Made by a program: the position numbers and the translations under genes. From Oasisia sp. SBJ-2009 (Eukaryota > Annelida > Polychaeta > Sabellida > Siboglinidae), in contig OZ024856.1 in the NCBI GenBank assembly GCA_964017155.1, positions 14,417,727 through 14,481,726 of the forward strand: a DNA stretch of 64,000 nt, in the 5' to 3' direction. This document shows, in pieces, positions 57,872-64,000 of the stretch. The first letter of the stretch is position 1, and each line of letters starts with the position of its first letter. The notes under the pieces were generated by a model. It ran no database searches. It worked only from the letters and a program-made list of their open reading frames with translations, and was not told where the DNA came from.

Positions 57872-60800
57872 TGTGTGAATATATATTCATATATATTGTT
57901 AACATTCTGGTTTCTGAAGAATTCTTTTATGACAAAAACACAAAGCAGCATTTAAAGTGACAACTGTATGCAGTAATGTTTGATTTATGAATGTCAATGT
58001 CCTTTGTGCACAAAACGTTTTATACATAATACAACTCCGCATGTTATCTAACATTAGTTAGTACTGTATGGTTTTTACGTCGTCTTTGATTTTATGTGTT
58101 ATTTACATGTACTGTTTTAGTTATCAGTCAGTCCAGTTACTGCATCACCTGGACCTGTTGGAATGAGTAAATACAACAGAAAATATAAGACATCTTGTGA
58201 GAATTAATCACAAGGTGTCATTAGAAGTTAGAGTCACAGCTGGTGGGACCAGGAACACAGAGACACACTGAGAGTCTACGACAGTCTACTCACTGCCTTG
58301 TTGGGGATGCGGTTCTTGCGCAGGATCTTGTGTAGTTCCTTGAGAGCTCCGATCCAGCGGATCTGGTCGTGTTCACTCTCGGCCAGCATGAACACTGAGT
58401 GCACCTCGCCCGGGGGGTCCAGCATGGTGGTGGACACCTGCACAAGATGACCACAAGATGACCACAGGGCTACAGGCATGTACTTCAAGTAATGACCAAA
58501 TCATACAATTCAAACATGCGTAGAAAAGTTTAAGCTATTTTAACAAAACACGTTCTTCCATAAGACACCTACGTGCTAAACCTCAAACACGTATTCTGTC
58601 AAATTAGTGGAAACAAACAGTTAGAAAAGTCTTTTTGCATGAAATACCGCCATTTACTAACAATTTACAAATCTCGTAAAACACGCCTGCGTTCCCAATC
58701 AAAGGTCCTGTATACAATGTGTAAGTCATGTGACATGAAAAAGTTTGCTGTAACTACACAGTAATTATACACTGATCACTTCGATATGGCACAAAACTAA
58801 TAAACGTTTTGTTTGAACACATCTACCTACTAATTTCCACACGCTTCCACCATTCTGGCAGACAGAAACTGAACCAGTCACACAACGCCACTTATACCGT
58901 TGGTATCATTTATGTCACTACGATAACGTTGTGACATAAACTAACATAAATATAACATATGTTACATAGTCACCTTGAATATTCTTGGTATCTCCTTCGG
59001 TTTTGCGTGGATCACGTCCGATTCAAAGACAGACCCTACTGAGAAATTCTCGTCCCTGAAACAACAACAAACACATAAGTTAAGGCACCTTTACTGTGTG
59101 CCATAAATAAACTCACTTGCAGGAGACAATCGATTAAAAAATACTAAACCTTCACAACTACTTACAACTTTTAATTTGAATTAGGCCACTGAAAACACCA
59201 GACATCCCAGTCTGTACCTGTCTGTCACTAAACACCAGACATCCTAGTCTACCTGTCTGTCACTAAACACCAGACATCCTAGTCTACCTGTCTGTCACTA
59301 AACACCAGACATCCTAGTCTACCTGTCTGTCACTAAACACCAGACATCCTAGTCTACCTGTCTGTCACTAAACACCAGACATCCTAGTCTACCTGTCTGT
59401 CACTAAACACCAGACATCCTAGTCTACCTGTCTGTCACTAAACACCAGACATCCTAGTCTACCTGTCTGTCACTAAACACCAGACATCCTAGTCTACCTG
59501 TCTGTCACTAAACACCAGACATCCTAGTCTACCTGTCTGTCACTAAACACCAGACATCCTAGTCTACCTGTCTGTCACTAAACACCAGACATCTTAGTCT
59601 ACCTGTCTGTCACTAAACACCAGACATCTTAGTCTACCTGTCTGTCACTAACCCCGGTCAGAACAGACACCCACCTCATGTCGATGACTTGACTGACGCC
59701 CACATTGGCCAGGTTGTTCCTGTCGGGCGTGACGTCGTACAGGAACAGTTTGAAGTCACACACCACCACCAGCTGCTGCATCCAGCCGCGTCGGATGCCT
59801 CCCGGCCGCGGCACCTGCAATATGTCACCAGTGTCATTAACTGTGTCATCTAGTGTCACTAACAGTGACATCTAGTGTCAGCAATTGTGTGATCCAGTGT
59901 CACCAACCGTGTCTTCCAGTGTTACAAACTGTGTCATCTAGTGTCACCATCACATCTGATGTCAACAACAGTGTCATCTTGCGTCACCTTAGTGATAATG
60001 ATCCTCAATGTTTACTTCCCTTCCTCTGACTCCTTTCCAATCCACTCCCCTCCACTCCCCTATCTATCACCCTCACTTCCCCTTGTAATAATAATAATAA
60101 AAGCATTTATATAATGCCACAAATCTAAGTTACCCTTCCGCTGATCCCGTTCCACTTCCCTTCCCAGCTCTTCCCTATCCCTGCCACTCCCCACCCTCTC
60201 CCAGTCCAACCTAATCAAGGTTAAGTGTGCCTGGAATCATGCACTCACCTTCACTGTGCCCTCATAGGCCGTCCCTACTCCTTTAACTGGGTCTATTCCT
60301 ACTGGCCGCTTCACTGTAAACAAGTCAACACGTCTGTACAACACATGACAATTTTACTGTAAACAAGTCAACACGTCTGTACAACACATGACAACTTCAC
60401 CGTAAACAAGTCAACACGTCTGTACAACACAGAACAACTTCACTGTAAACAAGTCAACACATCTATACAACACATGACAACTTCACTCTAAACAAGTCAA
60501 CACGTCTGTACAACACATGACAACTTCGCTGTAAAGAAGTCAACACATCTATACAACACATGACAACTTCGCTGTAAACAAGTCAACACGTCTGTACAAC
60601 ACATGACAATTTCACTGTAAACAAGTCAACACATCTATACAACACATGACAACTTCACTGTAAACTAGTCAACACATCTATACAACACATGACAACTCCA
60701 CTAGCCATGGCTTTATCTAGATCGCCCACACATCATGTGGACTAAGCGTGTTTTTGGATGGGTAAAAATTTGAGGAGCAAAACATTTACTATATGTTGTT

Positions 60801-63800
60801 GTCAATTATGCTTTGAAAATGGATCTCATGTGTATGCATGAACTATTGTGTATTTTTGGATATAGTGTATAAATTCTTGACAGACAACAACCACAATGTG
60901 CAACATGCATTGACAACAGACAACAGCACCAACATTCTGTGATCACAGACACTGGCAACTTTTGTTGAAATTGTAAACGACTAATTGTACGAGAAATTAT
61001 GATGGCCAATAAGCTGAATGCAAGTGGTCACTTACTCTGGTCATCAGGCACGGGGCACACCTGGGGGGCCTTGTCCGCACAGTGCATGTGACACATGTAT
61101 TTACACTCTGAAACACAGTTAAGCTCATGCAATGACACCTCAACAATCACACACTAGTATGTGTGTTCATTGATCAGTATTCTAGGCACTGTTTAAAGTT
61201 CAAGAAAGTTGAAGGTTAACTACAACCTCCGCTGACACCAAATCTTTTAATCATTACTGACGTTAAGAAACTGAGTGAGTCTATTTCTAACTGTGGTCAC
61301 TGTAGAACGGCTACACTTGTACACCTGTAGACTTGTACACCTGTAGACTTGTACACCTGTAGACTTGTACACCTGTAGACTTGTACACCTGTAGACTTGT
61401 ACACCTGTAGACTTGTACACCTGTAGACTTGTACACCTGTAGACTTGTACACCTGTAGACTTGTACACCTGTAGACTTGTACACCTGTAGACTTGTACAC
61501 CTGTAGACTTGTACACCTGTAGACTTGTACACCTGTAGACTTGTACACCTGTAGACTTGTACACCTGTAGACTTGTACACCTGTAGACTTGTACACCTGT
61601 ACACTTGTACACCTGTACACCTGTAGACTTGTACACCTGTAGACTTGTACACCTGTAGACTTGTACACCTGTAGACTTGTACACCTGTACACTTGTACAC
61701 CTGTACACTTGTACACCTGTAGACTTGTACACCTGTAGACTTGTACACCTGTACACTTGTACACCTGTACACTTGTACACCTGTAGACTTGTACACCTGT
61801 CGATTGACACAGGTACAACATATTGCCAGTACTAACTCCAGCCACCCAGTCCTTGCCATCACATATGCCACATGTCTCCACCCTAACTACGAGCTACATC
61901 CAGGTAGTATCCCCACACCAGTCCTTACCATCGCAAACATTATTAGTCTGCCATATCTCCACCCCCAATTCTAACACCCCAGCCCAAGTACTGGCCCGCC
62001 CCTACTACTAACTCCTTCCCTCTCAAATTATACAGTCATCATTTCAAACATACTCCTATAACTTGACATTGGCAGGAGTGAAAATCACGGATTATCGGTT
62101 CATGCTGTTTGAGTACTTGGTACCAGCCCCGCCCCTCTGTTACCCCGCCCTATACTTGGTACTAGCCCCGCCCCTCTATTACCCCGCCCTGTACTTGGTC
62201 CTAGCTCCGCCCCTCTATTACCCCGCCCTGTACTTGGTACTAGCCCCGCCCCTCTATTACCCCGCCCTGTACTTACCTTCGCAGGCATTGCCCTGTCGCA
62301 GCAGGCCGACCATGAGCGAGGTGCAGTGCTGGCACTTGAAGGGGGTGTTGAACGACTGAATGCTGAACTTGTGGCGGGTGAGGACCTGGCGTGGGGGGGT
62401 CGGCAGGGGGGTTGTCCTCGGGTCAGGCTGGTCCTGGGGCACACAGGGGGTGGTGAGACACCATTCATGTAACCCCACTGCTACAGTGACCCTCCCAACA
62501 CACAATGTGTCCCTAGTGTCGCACTAAGGCAAGTCTCACGTAACTACTGATATGTTGTTATTTATTCAATTGATCTATTTTATACTATTTTAACGAGTTG
62601 TAATTTTTTAGTCATGTTGTATGTTCCTTTTATAATAATGTATTTTGGTAAATATTTTTTATTTTTATGCTTTAATTTATCTAAATGTATATATTCATAT
62701 TAGAACATTTACAGTTTTACTATCCGACATTTTTATTGTTTTAATTTTACTAGACATTCTAATTAGTTACATAGTAACACTTTCGTATATTGTTATGCTT
62801 TCATAATTAGTTTTACTAATACACATTAATGAATTTGTTATCAACCATAATTTTCTTATTACTATTCAGCCGCTTTGGCTGCCAGTGAAGTGAATAAATT
62901 GTAAACTTGATTTATGTTGCTCATAGACATGAAGGCCTGTGAGTTGGTCTGGGCATGTGTTTGTATTTGCAGGCGTGCTGATGATGACTTGTACATGCTT
63001 GTTTATGTATGTGCACATGATACGTTTGTGCTGTAATATATCGTGCAACATACAAAACATAATATAAAACTTTCCAACTAATTGATAACATTACTTGGCA
63101 TACAAACCAATATCACATGCTTTTAACACGCACAAATTTTAACAGGAATTATACAGGTCATTGGAGTTACGCAAATAGAAAACAAACAGTAGATCAGTCC
63201 TGTGTACACCAGATGATACATACAGATGATACACACAGATGATACACACAATGCATTTGTACTGTCGCATCGTGCACAGTTAGACAATGTTAGCACATGT
63301 GTACAGTTCAACTATGTTAGCACGCACGTACACTTACGACAATGTTAGCATGTGTGCACACTTAGACAATATTACCTGCATGTACATTTAGGCAACTTTA
63401 GCACAGGTGCACACTTGGTAGCATGCGTGGCATTGCATGCACACCCAATGTTAGCATGTGTGCACACTACAACAATGCACACTCCATATTAGCATGCGAG
63501 CACGGTTAGCAGACAGGACATCAATAATCCAGCGAAGTGAATATCTCTGTGCGTAAGGTGTTATGAATTAGTACGGAAGCAGGATACAAGTGTCATCTAC
63601 ATCCCTACTTGCTTCTAACAACATACGCTGTAGCAGACAGAGTTATCAGAAGCTGTCCACATGTGACCAGCAAGAGTGCGGGGTTAGAATAAGTGTCAGT
63701 CACACTGTGTCCATGTGTTGACAGAAGCCTGACAAACCATTCCCACTCCGTGACGATGACATGTCCAGCGGCGAGTGTGAATGTTAGCGTGAACCTTACT

Positions 63801-63957
63801 GCCCCATTGGCTATATGTATATCTATATACAGCGAGTGGCTGAAGGACTTACTGGGGCAGTGGAGTCACAGGACGTCACACTCGGGGTGGTAGACGCCTG
63901 CCCTATACTGACACAGTCGTCCCCACTGCCGTCCTCCGTGAAACTCTCAGAGGGCGA
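43788..63957 (-). CDS. MRCK: MRCK kinase (CDC42-binding, myotonic dystrophy kinase-related), C-terminal half
   Basis: Cdc42 effector kinase controlling actomyosin. Here 21 exons (2244 nt) join in frame to 747 residues and a stop. Order: Ser-rich linker (1-55); C1 zinc domain (56-105, all Cys/His in place); PH (about 130-255); CNH (about 256-565); [19 protein letters not shown] (603-617); Ser/Pro-rich tail. This is the MRCK layout; ROCK lacks CNH and CRIB, and citron kinase lacks CRIB. Kinase and coiled coil lie beyond the window edge, so the gene is partial. An extra symmetric exon at 48666-48764 adds a second CRIB. Invertebrates usually have one MRCK (Drosophila gek), so the alpha/beta label is not meaningful. 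Convergent with the B56 gene. Confidence 0.95.
44215..44670 (-). repeat. 47-58 bp tandem array repeating an MRCK 5' splice site, 9 donors
   Basis: Each unit on the - strand begins GAG|GTAACCCCTTACTCTAG (or GCG|GTAACC). The first is the true exon donor at 44670-44669. Eight more copies follow in the intron, each retaining GTAACC. Units vary by a short CA-rich deletion. Confidence 0.95.
44671..44744 (-). CDS. MRCK: MRCK tail exon
   Basis: Residues 672-696: [25 protein letters not shown]. Acceptor GTGTCCAG. The frame is fixed by the single-base overhang of the upstream exon. RRGS is a basophilic-kinase-like site. A second possible acceptor (GCACCAG) would break frame. Confidence 0.75.
44745..46773 (-). 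other. MRCK intron (2.0 kb), no recognisable feature
   Basis: AT-rich with a short C-run at 45882-45898. No exon or transposon was seen. Confidence 0.6.
46774..46900 (-). CDS. MRCK: MRCK exon after CRIB
   Basis: Residues 630-671: [42 protein letters not shown]. Phase 0 from the CRIB exon; ends with one base. Acceptor TGTCTCAG lies about 25 bp after a SINE. Confidence 0.85.
46925..47068 (-). mobile_element. tRNA-derived SINE just upstream of an MRCK acceptor
   Basis: Read on the - strand: A-box-like TGGCACGGTAGCTAG near 47062, B-box-like GGGTTCAAACTA near 47010, then a body ending TAAATGAGTACCTGGCTG. This is the usual head and tail of a tRNA-type SINE. It ends about 25 bp before the acceptor at 46901. 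Confidence 0.65.
47515..47603 (-). repeat. (GGAGAC)n hexanucleotide at the CRIB exon donor
   Basis: About 14 near-perfect hexamers begin about 12 bp after the donor (CCCAAG|GTAAGAGAGAGG). Glu-Thr frames on the - strand are artefacts. Confidence 0.96.
47615..47720 (-). CDS. MRCK: MRCK CRIB exon (CRIB-a)
   Basis: Residues 594-629: [35 protein letters not shown]. The CRIB motif (I-S-x-P-x2-F-x-H-x2-H-x-G) is complete and is the Cdc42/Rac-GTP binding element. It closely follows vertebrate MRCK (ISNPTNFNHVAHMGP, MQVLMDLP). Confidence 0.97.
48666..48764 (-). CDS. MRCK: MRCK cassette exon with a second CRIB motif (CRIB-b)
   Basis: 99 nt with symmetric phase. Encodes [32 protein letters not shown], another perfect CRIB. 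Acceptor ATCTAG, donor GTAAAC. The upstream exon ends with two bases (GT). Both CRIB exons start with T, giving Val. CRIB-b ends AG and joins CRIB-a as AG|T = Ser. So CRIB-b can be skipped or included (two CRIBs in tandem) without breaking frame. It cannot replace CRIB-a in frame. The core is similar to CRIB-a at DNA level, indicating exon duplication. Confidence 0.82.
   Translation of the reverse strand, partial: CRAASIKTDFGTAEFQPRCTCWRKPGKGNAAG
48765..50137 (-). other. MRCK intron before CRIB exons
   Basis: 1.37 kb with a 14-bp C-run at 49217-49230. A short repeat 'acacgaaatgaaagtactac' occurs near 49.99 kb. Nothing else was seen. Confidence 0.6.
50138..50243 (-). CDS. MRCK: MRCK exon joining CNH to CRIB
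   Basis: Residues 559-593 plus two bases: [43 protein letters not shown] corresponds to SKRRFVFK of vertebrate MRCK. Donor GT|GTAAGC. If the intron is retained the frame stops at once (AAA GTG TAA). Confidence 0.9.
50480..50760. repeat. AATAATAAT...ATTTATATAGCACC dispersed repeat
   Basis: AT-rich element with GATAATAATAATAAATAAAA, then TATAGCACCATAATCACATG and a GTGGCACTTTACAGTAC segment, similar in start to 33597 and 60088. It lies in an MRCK intron. Confidence 0.5.
50953..51343 (-). repeat. 41-bp tandem array repeating an MRCK exon end and 5' splice site, 10 donors
   Basis: On the - strand each unit is the last 28 nt of the CNH exon (CTTATCTACCTCCTCAACAT, CAAACAGG) plus 13 intronic nt (GTGAGTAACCTCC). 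After the true donor (51343-51342) nine more units follow, the last degenerate, each keeping a GT donor. Readthrough meets TAA immediately (GGT GAG TAA). Confidence 0.97.
51344..51431 (-). CDS. MRCK: MRCK CNH exon 9
   Basis: Residues 530-558: [29 protein letters not shown]. Corresponds to the NCEPPRLIYFKSK region of vertebrate MRCK, end of CNH. Ends with one base (G). Its last 28 nt are amplified in the following intron. Confidence 0.93.
51883..51980 (-). CDS. MRCK: MRCK CNH exon 8
   Basis: Residues 497-529: [33 protein letters not shown]. The EWLQT stretch matches MEWVQT in vertebrates. Donor GTTGGT is weak but keeps the frame. Confidence 0.93.
52450..52728. repeat. 48-bp tandem repeat, 5-6 copies
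   Basis: Unit AATGTCAAATGACAGTTAAT then TAACCAACAGTTAATTATCA and ACACTGYC, ending about 70 bp downstream (gene sense) of CNH exon 7. Each unit has homeodomain-type TTAATTAA and TTAATTA cores. Confidence 0.95.
52800..52880 (-). CDS. MRCK: MRCK CNH exon 7
   Basis: Residues 470-496: [27 protein letters not shown]. Matches GLYVDPQGRRARAQELMWP of vertebrate MRCK. One base over at the 3' end. Confidence 0.96.
52881..53447 (-). other. MRCK intron with AT-rich block
   Basis: 53090-53300 is AT-rich and begins TATGTTTATTTTGGACAACT; it may be a decayed element. Otherwise nothing. Confidence 0.5.
53448..53555 (-). CDS. MRCK: MRCK CNH exon 6
   Basis: Residues 434-469: [36 protein letters not shown]. 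Typical CNH beta-strand pattern corresponding to LVNPNDPSLAFL in vertebrates. Confidence 0.95.
54113..54232. repeat. (GT)n microsatellite
   Basis: Interrupted GT tract in the MRCK intron downstream of CNH exon 5. Cys/Val and Thr/His frames are artefacts. Confidence 0.97.
54351..54523 (-). CDS. MRCK: MRCK CNH exon 5
   Basis: Residues 376-433: [58 protein letters not shown]. Matches [20 protein letters not shown] and SGFCLLSIQGD in vertebrates. Confidence 0.96.
54565..54835 (-). mobile_element. hAT-type MITE, second copy
   Basis: 271 bp. Read in gene sense it runs from CAGGGCTTTATGCAG to CTACATAAAGCTATG, the same ends as the element at 15391. Flanks CCGTCTGT and CCATCTAT match in 6 of 8 positions, an aged 8-bp duplication. 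It ends 41 bp upstream of the CNH exon 5 boundary. Confidence 0.82.
55057..55207 (-). CDS. MRCK: MRCK CNH exon 4
   Basis: Residues 326-375: [50 protein letters not shown]. Corresponds to LPETKGCQLMATA and GTCLFVAVKR in vertebrates. Ends with CG completing Arg376. Confidence 0.96.
55229..55640. repeat. 46-48 bp tandem repeat, 8-9 copies, beside CNH exon 4 acceptor
   Basis: Unit AGTGTGACAGCCAGCTCAAA then GATCATTCATAATGGTAAGA and TAACAT, with two alternating variants (CAGCTC/TAATGG and CAACCAA/AAAAGG), hinting at a dimeric repeat. The array ends about 22 bp upstream of the acceptor but does not copy exon sequence. Confidence 0.95.
55817..55891 (-). CDS. MRCK: MRCK CNH exon 3
   Basis: Residues 301-325: [25 protein letters not shown]. 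Corresponds to CKKVHQIELAPREKIVILL in vertebrates. Confidence 0.94.
55945..56165. repeat. CA-rich low-complexity tract
   Basis: ACACAC/ATGCA mixtures in the MRCK intron just upstream of CNH exon 3. The rest of this intron to 56752 shows nothing. Confidence 0.85.
56753..56815 (-). CDS. MRCK: MRCK CNH exon 2
   Basis: Residues 280-300: [21 protein letters not shown]. Matches DRIAVGLEEGLYVIEVTRD, the most conserved part of MRCK CNH. Confidence 0.97.
56816..57482 (-). other. MRCK intron, AT-rich, no recognisable feature
   Basis: 667 bp including a short TATA run at 56868-56885. Confidence 0.6.
57483..57555 (-). CDS. MRCK: MRCK CNH exon 1
   Basis: Residues 256-279: [24 protein letters not shown]. 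Start of the CNH domain (AYDSSLPLIKAILTAAI in vertebrates). Ends with G completing Asp280. Confidence 0.95.
57810..57867. repeat. (AT)n microsatellite
   Basis: About 29 AT dinucleotides within an MRCK intron; the remaining intron (57556-58293) shows nothing. Confidence 0.97.
58294..58437 (-). CDS. MRCK: MRCK PH exon 4
   Basis: Residues 208-255: [48 protein letters not shown]. The C-terminal PH helix with its Trp (RWIGAL) is intact. Confidence 0.97.
58438..58973 (-). other. MRCK intron, no recognisable feature
   Basis: 536 bp of ordinary AT-rich sequence. Confidence 0.7.
58974..59055 (-). CDS. MRCK: MRCK PH exon 3
   Basis: Residues 180-207: [28 protein letters not shown]. Matches [27 protein letters not shown] of vertebrate MRCK, region by region. 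Confidence 0.97.
59187..59658. repeat. 35-bp tandem repeat, 12-13 copies
   Basis: Unit CACTAAACACCAGACATCCT then AGTCTACCTGTCTGT, nearly perfect except the last at the 59.19 kb end. It begins about 17-30 bp downstream (gene sense) of the PH exon 2 donor. On the - strand every unit has a donor-like ACAG|GTAGAC. Confidence 0.96.
59675..59814 (-). CDS. MRCK: MRCK PH exon 2
   Basis: Residues 134-179: [46 protein letters not shown]. Matches [20 protein letters not shown] and CKLFLYD. Ends with AG completing Arg180. Confidence 0.97.
59815..60248 (-). other. MRCK intron with degenerate repeat
   Basis: 59825-59990 is a degenerate tandem of CAGTGTCACYAACYGTGTCA type near the PH exon 2 acceptor. An AATAATAATAAT...TTTATATAATGCC dispersed repeat start lies at 60088-60128. 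Confidence 0.6.
60249..60313 (-). CDS. MRCK: MRCK PH exon 1
   Basis: Residues 112-133: [22 protein letters not shown]. Matches [22 protein letters not shown]. Its first five bases (TGAAG) are repeated in the upstream array. Confidence 0.96.
60309..60695 (-). repeat. 43-bp tandem array repeating an MRCK 3' splice site, 9 acceptors
   Basis: Gene-sense unit: TTGTCATGTGTTGTACAGAC, GTGTTGACTTGTTTACAG, TGAAG. It contains the intron end plus the first five exon bases. The most 3' unit is the real acceptor (60315-60314). Eight more lie upstream, some with AGCGAAG or AGAGTGAAG variants. Use of an upstream AG would lead to a TGA within the unit. Confidence 0.95.
60705..60832 (-). mobile_element. fragment of the hAT-like MITE family
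   Basis: Shares CATGGCTTTATCTAGA, GGATGGGTAAAAATTTGAGG followed by AGCAAAA and the TCAATTATGCTTTGAAAATG segment with the 54565 copy. The far end is missing. Confidence 0.6.
61036..61107 (-). CDS. MRCK: MRCK C1 exon 2
   Basis: Residues 88-111: [24 protein letters not shown]. Supplies Cys89, Cys93, His94, Cys97 and Cys105; together with exon 1 the C1 zinc-ligand spacing is complete. Confidence 0.97.
61314..61803. repeat. 16-bp tandem array, about 30 copies
   Basis: Unit TTGTACACCTGTAGAC, with a few TACAC for TAGAC variants, in the intron splitting the C1 domain. Each unit has one CACCTG E-box. Val/Tyr/Cys/Ser/Thr frames on the - strand are artefacts. Confidence 0.97.
62114..62276 (-). repeat. 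39-bp tandem repeat abutting the C1 exon 1 donor, 4 copies
   Basis: Unit TACTTGGTACTAGCCCCGCC then CCTCTATTACCCCGCCCTG. The periodicity runs exactly into the donor: TACTT of the splice site GTAAGTA is in register with TACTT of the units. Intron copies read CCAAGTA, so GT is lost there. Confidence 0.93.
62277..62433 (-). CDS. MRCK: MRCK C1 exon 1
   Basis: Residues 36-87: Pro-rich [20 protein letters not shown] then [17 protein letters not shown] and [15 protein letters not shown]. His56, Cys69, Cys72 and Cys86 are the first C1 zinc ligands, and the GLLRQG turn matches phorbol/DAG-type C1 domains. Confidence 0.96.
62434..63852 (-). other. MRCK intron, AT-rich, no recognisable feature
   Basis: 1.4 kb. 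63270-63500 has scattered 'atgttagcatgtgtgcacac' type echoes, a possible decayed repeat. No exon or transposon was identified. Confidence 0.55.
63853..63957 (-). CDS. MRCK: MRCK linker exon (first in window)
   Basis: [35 protein letters not shown]. Ser/Thr-rich linker between coiled coil and C1. It is placed by acceptor GCTTGCAG, donor GTAAGT and phase 0 into the C1 exon. Sequence is not conserved. Residue numbering of this partial protein starts here; 63958-64000 is intron. Confidence 0.7.
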
Positions 63958-64000
63958 CTGCAAGCAGACGGCAGTCTTCACTCACCCACCTCAACCCTCG

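Noticed and set aside
61247..61881. Three overlapping - strand frames of about 190 codons (Val-Tyr-Lys/Arg-Cys-Thr repeats)
   Set aside because: Products of the 16-bp array in an MRCK intron; all phases are open because the unit has no stop.

Overview
The window is animal (metazoan) nuclear DNA. Genes are split into many short exons with canonical GT..AG introns, intergenic and intronic DNA is AT-rich, and there are simple repeats, minisatellites, SINE-like, LINE and hAT-type elements. The two conserved proteins look bilaterian, and the SINE-like tails and abundant CA/GT and AATAAT repeats suggest a marine lophotrochozoan such as a mollusc. That placement is inference; the species cannot be named from this window.

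Two conserved genes lie tail to tail. On the + strand (4839-35166) is a complete PP2A B56 regulatory subunit of the delta/gamma class (PPP2R5D-like). Its 16 coding exons join in frame to 587 residues. A CCAAT/E-box promoter lies just upstream and a probable 3'UTR runs to about 37.8 kb. On the - strand (63957-43788) is the 3' half of an MRCK kinase gene (CDC42-binding kinase): linker, C1, PH, CNH, CRIB and C-terminal tail. It has 21 constitutive exons (747 codons plus stop) and one extra in-frame exon carrying a second CRIB motif. Its kinase and coiled-coil exons lie beyond the right edge.

Layout: 1-4.7 kb is repeats (SINE-like element, microsatellites, 5'-truncated LINE). 4.7-35.2 kb is the B56 gene. 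35.2-37.8 kb is its probable 3'UTR. 37.8-41.6 kb is intergenic, with one weak candidate terminal exon. 41.6-43.8 kb is the probable MRCK 3'UTR, and 43.8-64 kb is MRCK. No other protein-coding gene, rRNA, tRNA or CRISPR array could be supported.

The most striking feature is about 20 tandem arrays, several anchored on exon boundaries. In at least four the repeat unit carries a copy of the splice site plus some exon sequence: 26 consecutive 3' splice sites before B56 exon 9, 10 consecutive 5' splice sites after an MRCK CNH exon, 9 acceptors before an MRCK PH exon and 9 donors after an MRCK tail exon. A fifth array repeats the MRCK stop codon four times. Transposable elements also sit 20-40 bp upstream of three acceptors. 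Other leads are the duplicated CRIB exon and the B56-MRCK linkage, which resembles linkage in vertebrate genomes.
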